From positions 21,463,804-21,527,803 of the forward strand of contig NC_070605.1 of the NCBI RefSeq assembly GCF_027172205.1: 64,000 bases of DNA. The letters are read 5' to 3'. Source of the DNA: Podarcis raffonei. Its lineage: Eukaryota > Chordata > Lepidosauria > Squamata > Lacertidae. The notes beneath the pieces were generated by a model that saw nothing but the letters and a program-made list of their open reading frames with translations, was not told where the DNA came from and searched no databases. Each line of letters starts with the position of its first letter. Position 1 is the first letter of the stretch. Positions 62,801-64,000 of this stretch are shown here, one piece after another. The translations under genes and the position numbers were made by a program.

Positions 62801-63414
62801 TAAAAATAAAGCCCTTTATATGTGCTATAACACCGTGACACCAGATGGCACTGTGGAGTCCCGTCTTTTGCCAATGGGATTTCCCTGTATGAAGTTTACA
62901 ACGTGTTTAATTGAATCACTTTTTAAAAGTGTGTCTATATCAGGCACCCCCAAACTCGGCCCTCCAGATGTTTTGGGACTGCAATTCCCATCATCCCTGA
63001 CCACTGGTCCTGTTAGCTAGGGATGATGGGAGTTGTAGTCCCAAGACAGCTGGAGGGCCGAGTTTGGGGATGCCTGGTCTTGATCCACCCTAGGTGTGCG
63101 TGTTACCATTCGGAATAAGGAATCTCCCACACCTCCCATGATTCATCCCAACTGCCACCCAAAATTGTTTGTTACCTGTATGTAAGCTTGGTTTTCTCCC
63201 ACCCAGGAAGGGCCAGGACGTACTGTCCAATATCAGGTACGCCACATCTGGGTTGCTCCATCACTTTCATGGTGTCAGTGTCTATCATTCCAGTTACATT
63301 CAGTCCAAAAAATTCTTGCATTTGTTGGATTTTCTCCACAAAGGAAGATTTATTGCTTTTCCAGCCTCGTTGTTGTGGTTCATTTTCCTGCTCATAAAAC
63401 TGATTTAGATATTC
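48252..63414 (-). CDS. MMP27: MMP27-like matrix metalloproteinase, coding exons 2-10
   Basis: Secreted zinc endopeptidase of the MMP cluster. Exons (minus strand): 63176-63414, 61444-61592, 61235-61363, 60376-60537, 58350-58470, 56473-56603, 54844-55003, 54414-54517, 48252-48352. All have AG/GT borders and matching phases, giving 1296 bp open to a TAG stop. Parts: prodomain with PRCGVPD, catalytic [11 protein letters not shown] and Met-turn ALMFPNY, hinge [16 protein letters not shown], hemopexin from KACDP to terminal [14 protein letters not shown] and the stretch [20 protein letters not shown] resemble human MMP27 (as I recall, GQYGYTLPGW and [20 protein letters not shown]) more than MMP1, 3, 8 or 10, and its place next to MMP20 agrees. 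Oddities: the usual GGDxHFD reads RGNVHLD, and the mammalian C-terminal extension is absent. Exon 1 (signal peptide) was not found; it is probably beyond the right edge. Confidence 0.87.
48519..48773 (-). mobile_element. Older LTR-element 3' end, host of the copia insertion
   Basis: Read on the minus strand: a purine tract (GCAGGGGGATAC), then an LTR-like unit of about 218 bp (48519-48736) starting TGTAGAAG, with TATATAAGCGG and AATAAA in the expected places and ending in CA. It looks like the 3' end of an older LTR element of uncertain family, with the copia inserted beside it. A fossil. Confidence 0.5.
48779..49157 (+). repeat. 5' LTR of the copia element
   Basis: 379 bp, starting TGTGGAG and ending CACCCAGA, with an AATAAA-like stretch (TGTAAATAAACGC) in its second half. 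The end was set by the 5-bp target duplication and by the internal sequence that follows. Confidence 0.9.
49345..53510 (+). pseudogene. copia gag-pol coding region (fossil)
   Basis: Parts in order: gag-like region from about 49.35 kb; aspartic protease with DSGASH near 50.23 kb; His/Cys integrase finger near 50.67-50.79 kb; integrase core near 50.85-51.2 kb ([19 protein letters not shown]); a Ser/Pro/Glu-rich linker near 51.6-51.9 kb; reverse transcriptase near 52.0-52.75 kb with catalytic FVDD; RNase H near 53.03-53.4 kb (DSDWA, SSTEAEF). The domains identify Ty1/copia. As a coding unit it is not fully open. Confidence 0.9.
53528..53906 (+). repeat. 3' LTR of the copia element
   Basis: 379 bp, the same start, end and length as the 5' copy. 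It is preceded by the purine tract ACAAGAGGGGG and followed by the target duplication ATAAC. Confidence 0.9.
53912..54085. repeat. Interspersed repeat, copy 1 (pairs with 62763-62935)
   Basis: Shares a clear colinear match with 62763-62935, including ACACCAGATGGCACTGTGGA followed by GTCC. The family is not recognised. It may be part of the disrupted region into which the copia inserted. Confidence 0.6.
54414..54517 (-). CDS. MMP27: MMP27-like coding exon 9 (hemopexin)
   Basis: 104 bp. It encodes [20 protein letters not shown] and [21 protein letters not shown] matches MDKGFP of human MMP27. Donor AACG|GTAAGG. The next intron, 6.06 kb, contains the copia element. Confidence 0.92.
54844..55003 (-). 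CDS. MMP27: MMP27-like coding exon 8 (hemopexin)
   Basis: 160 bp, the common length in the family. It encodes [37 protein letters not shown] and [12 protein letters not shown]. Acceptor AACAG|A, donor GGAG|GTAAGA. Confidence 0.92.
55681..56113 (+). mobile_element. Candidate solo LTR
   Basis: TG...CA ends (TGTAAAAATAAG to GATTCTGACA) and AGTAATAAAGCATAGCATGT as polyadenylation region. No target duplication was confirmed. MMP27-like intron 7. A fossil. Confidence 0.4.
56473..56603 (-). CDS. MMP27: MMP27-like coding exon 7 (hemopexin)
   Basis: 131 bp. It encodes [38 protein letters not shown] and LLFFKG, a normal hemopexin blade with the WPSLP and AAYE motifs. Acceptor TTCAG|G, donor AAAG|GTAAGC. 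Confidence 0.92.
56650..56820. mobile_element. Inverted pair of Penelope-like 3' tails
   Basis: CAGTAGCACCTTAGAGACCA and GTTCTAGGTATAAGC meet their own reverse complement around TTTCGTGTGCATGC, then the element continues to CAGACCAACACGGCTACCTA. It forms a near-perfect hairpin of about 100 bp in MMP27-like intron 6. Confidence 0.75.
56824..56886. repeat. (AAT)n microsatellite
   Basis: About 20 uninterrupted AAT units right after the Penelope-like tail. Confidence 0.95.
57501..58245 (+). mobile_element. L1 LINE, 5'-truncated, with 13-bp target duplication
   Basis: The 3' end of L1 ORF2 ([40 protein letters not shown]), then a 3' UTR ending in an A-rich tail. It is flanked by AGAATCTCTACAG at 57488-57500 and 58246-58258. 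Classic 5' truncation. The ORF end is open for about 120 codons, so it is fairly young. It lies in intron 6 of the MMP27-like gene. Confidence 0.92.
58350..58470 (-). CDS. MMP27: MMP27-like coding exon 6 (hinge and hemopexin start)
   Basis: 121 bp. It encodes the Lys/Pro-rich hinge [20 protein letters not shown] and [20 protein letters not shown]. The first hemopexin Cys is in [13 protein letters not shown] resembles TTFRREVMF of human MMP27. Acceptor TTTTAG|G, donor CAG|GTAAGT. Confidence 0.92.
58820..59110 (-). repeat. AT-rich segment, perhaps LINE 3' UTR
   Basis: TTTTTTATATATATAATTTT at one end suggests the A-rich tail of a minus-strand LINE. No ORF supports it. Confidence 0.35.
59145..59256. 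repeat. MITE-like repeat, palindromic
   Basis: AAAGAATTCTGGGTGCTGTA and CACCCAGAATTCTCTGAGG are inverted partners around a short centre. MMP27-like intron 5. Confidence 0.6.
59257..59420 (-). mobile_element. CR1 LINE 3' fragment
   Basis: CATAGAACCATAGAGATGGA, AAAGCATCCATGACAGATGA and GAGTCCACAACCTCCTGACG match the CR1 region at 45.6 kb. Confidence 0.8.
59870..60118 (+). mobile_element. tRNA-derived squamate SINE with (CTT)n tail
   Basis: Same family as 15345: GTGTGGTGTAGTGGTTAAGA, GGTTCGCGTCTCC, GGGCCAGTCACACTTCTCTG and a short CTTCTT tail. MMP27-like intron 5, antisense to the gene. Confidence 0.78.
60176..60240. repeat. GT/CA-rich low-complexity tract
   Basis: GTTTGTGTGTTTGTGTGTAC followed by CACACACGCACACACACG. 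MMP27-like intron 5. Confidence 0.8.
60376..60537 (-). CDS. MMP27: MMP27-like coding exon 5 (catalytic zinc site)
   Basis: 162 bp. It encodes [20 protein letters not shown], with Ile in place of the common Phe in HEFGH, then the Met-turn ALMFPNY and [16 protein letters not shown]. All zinc His and the catalytic Glu are kept. Acceptor TTTAG|A, donor TATG|GTAAGA. Confidence 0.93.
60734..60959 (+). mobile_element. Tigger-like MITE, 226 bp
   Basis: CAGTGGTACCTCAGGTTACA to GAGGTACAACTG, TA on both sides. It shares the ACAACTG terminal variant with the copy at 34622. MMP27-like intron 4. Confidence 0.87.
61235..61363 (-). CDS. MMP27: MMP27-like coding exon 4 (altered metal-site loop)
   Basis: 129 bp. 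It encodes [20 protein letters not shown], then [20 protein letters not shown]. The FDGP loop, two His and ExW positions fit the family, but the loop normally reading G-x-G-x-GGDxHFD is changed, so ligands of one structural calcium look lost. The odd Cys in GNCPRRFD is shared with human MMP27. Acceptor ATCAG|C, donor GTCC|GTAAGT. Confidence 0.9.
61444..61592 (-). CDS. MMP27: MMP27-like coding exon 3 (N-terminal catalytic domain)
   Basis: 149 bp, as in other MMPs. It encodes [35 protein letters not shown] and [10 protein letters not shown]. Acceptor TTTAG|G, donor GGAG|GTAGTA. The intron before exon 4 is only 80 bp. Confidence 0.92.
62033..62245 (-). mobile_element. Sauria-type SINE, truncated
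   Basis: The 3' two thirds of the family on the minus strand, from AAAAGGTAAAGGACCCCTGA to ATTTATCTACTTGCACT. The tRNA-related head is missing. MMP27-like intron 2. Confidence 0.85.
62456..62760 (+). mobile_element. tRNA-derived SINE
   Basis: CTGTGGCTCAGTGGTAAGAG and box B GGTTCAATCCC. The tail part has CTTGAACTAGATGGGTTGAT, seen in related copies. An unrelated stretch interrupts the middle. Confidence 0.6.
62763..62935. repeat. Interspersed repeat, copy 2 (pairs with 53912-54085)
   Basis: Colinear with the 54-kb copy; both carry CTTTATATG then ATAACAC then the shared 20-base core. A short related segment (CCTCTGGTGTCCCATTTTA) lies at about 62601 in the opposite sense. Confidence 0.6.
62941..63075. 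mobile_element. Palindromic hAT MITE
   Basis: CAGGCACCCCCAAACTCGGC to CCGAGTTTGGGGATGCCTG. The flanks GTCTATAT and GTCTTGAT are a diverged 8-bp pair. MMP27-like intron 2, ending about 100 bp from exon 2. Confidence 0.85.
63176..63414 (-). CDS. MMP27: MMP27-like coding exon 2 (prodomain, cysteine switch)
   Basis: 239 bp. It starts [18 protein letters not shown], then [14 protein letters not shown], the cysteine switch PRCGVPD and [10 protein letters not shown], and ends TKLTYR with a split Arg. Acceptor ATCAG|G, donor CAG|GTAACA. The incoming phase is 0, as expected after a signal-peptide exon. Confidence 0.92.
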
Positions 63415-63623
63415 CTGATAAAAACAGATAATAGTAAATTTGCTACAGGATTGGGAAGGGGCCTTCTTAAAATCAACCACCACCAGCTGATGTGATTTCT
63501 GCCTTAGAATATGAAGAGTTTTGCATTTTCCAAGGAACAAATAGCAATTTCTTAGGGGAAAAAAATTAAAAAAAATTTAAAAAATCCTCTTTAGTTATTA
63601 TTTGATCACCTCTGCTGATTTTA

Positions 63624-63669
<46 letters not shown>

Positions 63670-64000
63670 GGAAGGAACCATGAGTGTATATCATTAATTT
63701 AGCTGGAAAAATTTTCTGTACTGCTAATGTTAAGAAAAAAATACAGCATAAAACCAACAATGACCGCATGGCTGTTTAGGATCCATTTATTATTTATAAA
63801 CATATTTATATATTTTATTTCATTTTTTAAAAAATCGAAGTAGTTTACAGCAACGGTACATAAAACTACAACAAAAATCATGTAAAAATGTTTGGGTTTT
63901 GGTCTATTATACCAGCCTTGCAAATGGGTACAAAAAACGGTTATAGCCTAAACGGTTGGGAGTCTGTCTCTCCATGATCACAGAGTGTGGGCGACAGGAG
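63415..64000 (-). other. Intron 1 of the MMP27-like gene, or beyond
   Basis: AT-rich with a (TTA)n run. I found no signal-peptide exon that splices in phase 0 to exon 2, so exon 1 is probably beyond 64000. Confidence 0.5.
63626..63669. repeat. (TTA)n microsatellite
   Basis: About 14 TTA units, upstream of exon 2 of the MMP27-like gene. Confidence 0.95.

Noticed and set aside
63699-63923. Exon 1 of the MMP27-like gene
   Set aside because: The open stretch has hydrophobic parts but no ATG-signal-prodomain order and no phase-0 donor.

Overview
This is about 64 kb of vertebrate nuclear DNA, almost certainly from a squamate reptile, most likely a lizard. It has split genes with GT-AG introns and a repeat load typical of squamates: Sauria-type SINEs with an ACCTTT-type tail, BovB LINE 3' ends, L1, L2 and CR1 LINE ends, Penelope-like 3' ends, hAT and Tigger-like MITEs, and a young Ty1/copia element. 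The intact enamelysin gene fits a toothed animal with enamel. No RNA gene, CRISPR array or bacterial-type feature is supported.

Two matrix metalloproteinase genes lie head to tail on the minus strand. MMP20 (enamelysin) is complete: ten coding exons from 34115 down to 17312 join in frame to 485 codons plus a stop. It has a TATA box and a consensus AP-1 site just upstream of its ATG. An MMP27-like gene lies upstream; coding exons 2-10 (63414 down to 48252) are present, and exon 1 lies beyond the right edge or was not recognised. The order and strand match the amniote MMP cluster, where MMP20 and MMP27 are neighbours. I see no third MMP in the window.

Layout. 1-17.1 kb: intergenic DNA downstream of MMP20, made of LINE 3' ends, MITEs, SINEs and microsatellites, with long stretches in which I see nothing. 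17.1-34.2 kb: MMP20. 34.2-47.9 kb: intergenic DNA with an L1 fragment carrying a nested Tigger-like MITE, two BovB fragments, a Penelope-like 3' end with a GIY-YIG-like peptide, Sauria SINEs and a CR1 split by an L1. 47.9-63.4 kb: the MMP27-like gene, whose last intron holds a 5.1-kb copia element with LTRs that look identical. 63.4-64 kb: 5' intron or flank.

Both MMPs should be secreted zinc endopeptidases with a prodomain (cysteine switch PRCGVPD), a catalytic domain (HExGHxxGxxH), a proline-rich hinge and a four-bladed hemopexin domain closed by a Cys-Cys bridge. MMP20 processes enamel matrix. The MMP27-like protein has MMP27 hallmarks but departs from the usual structural calcium motif.
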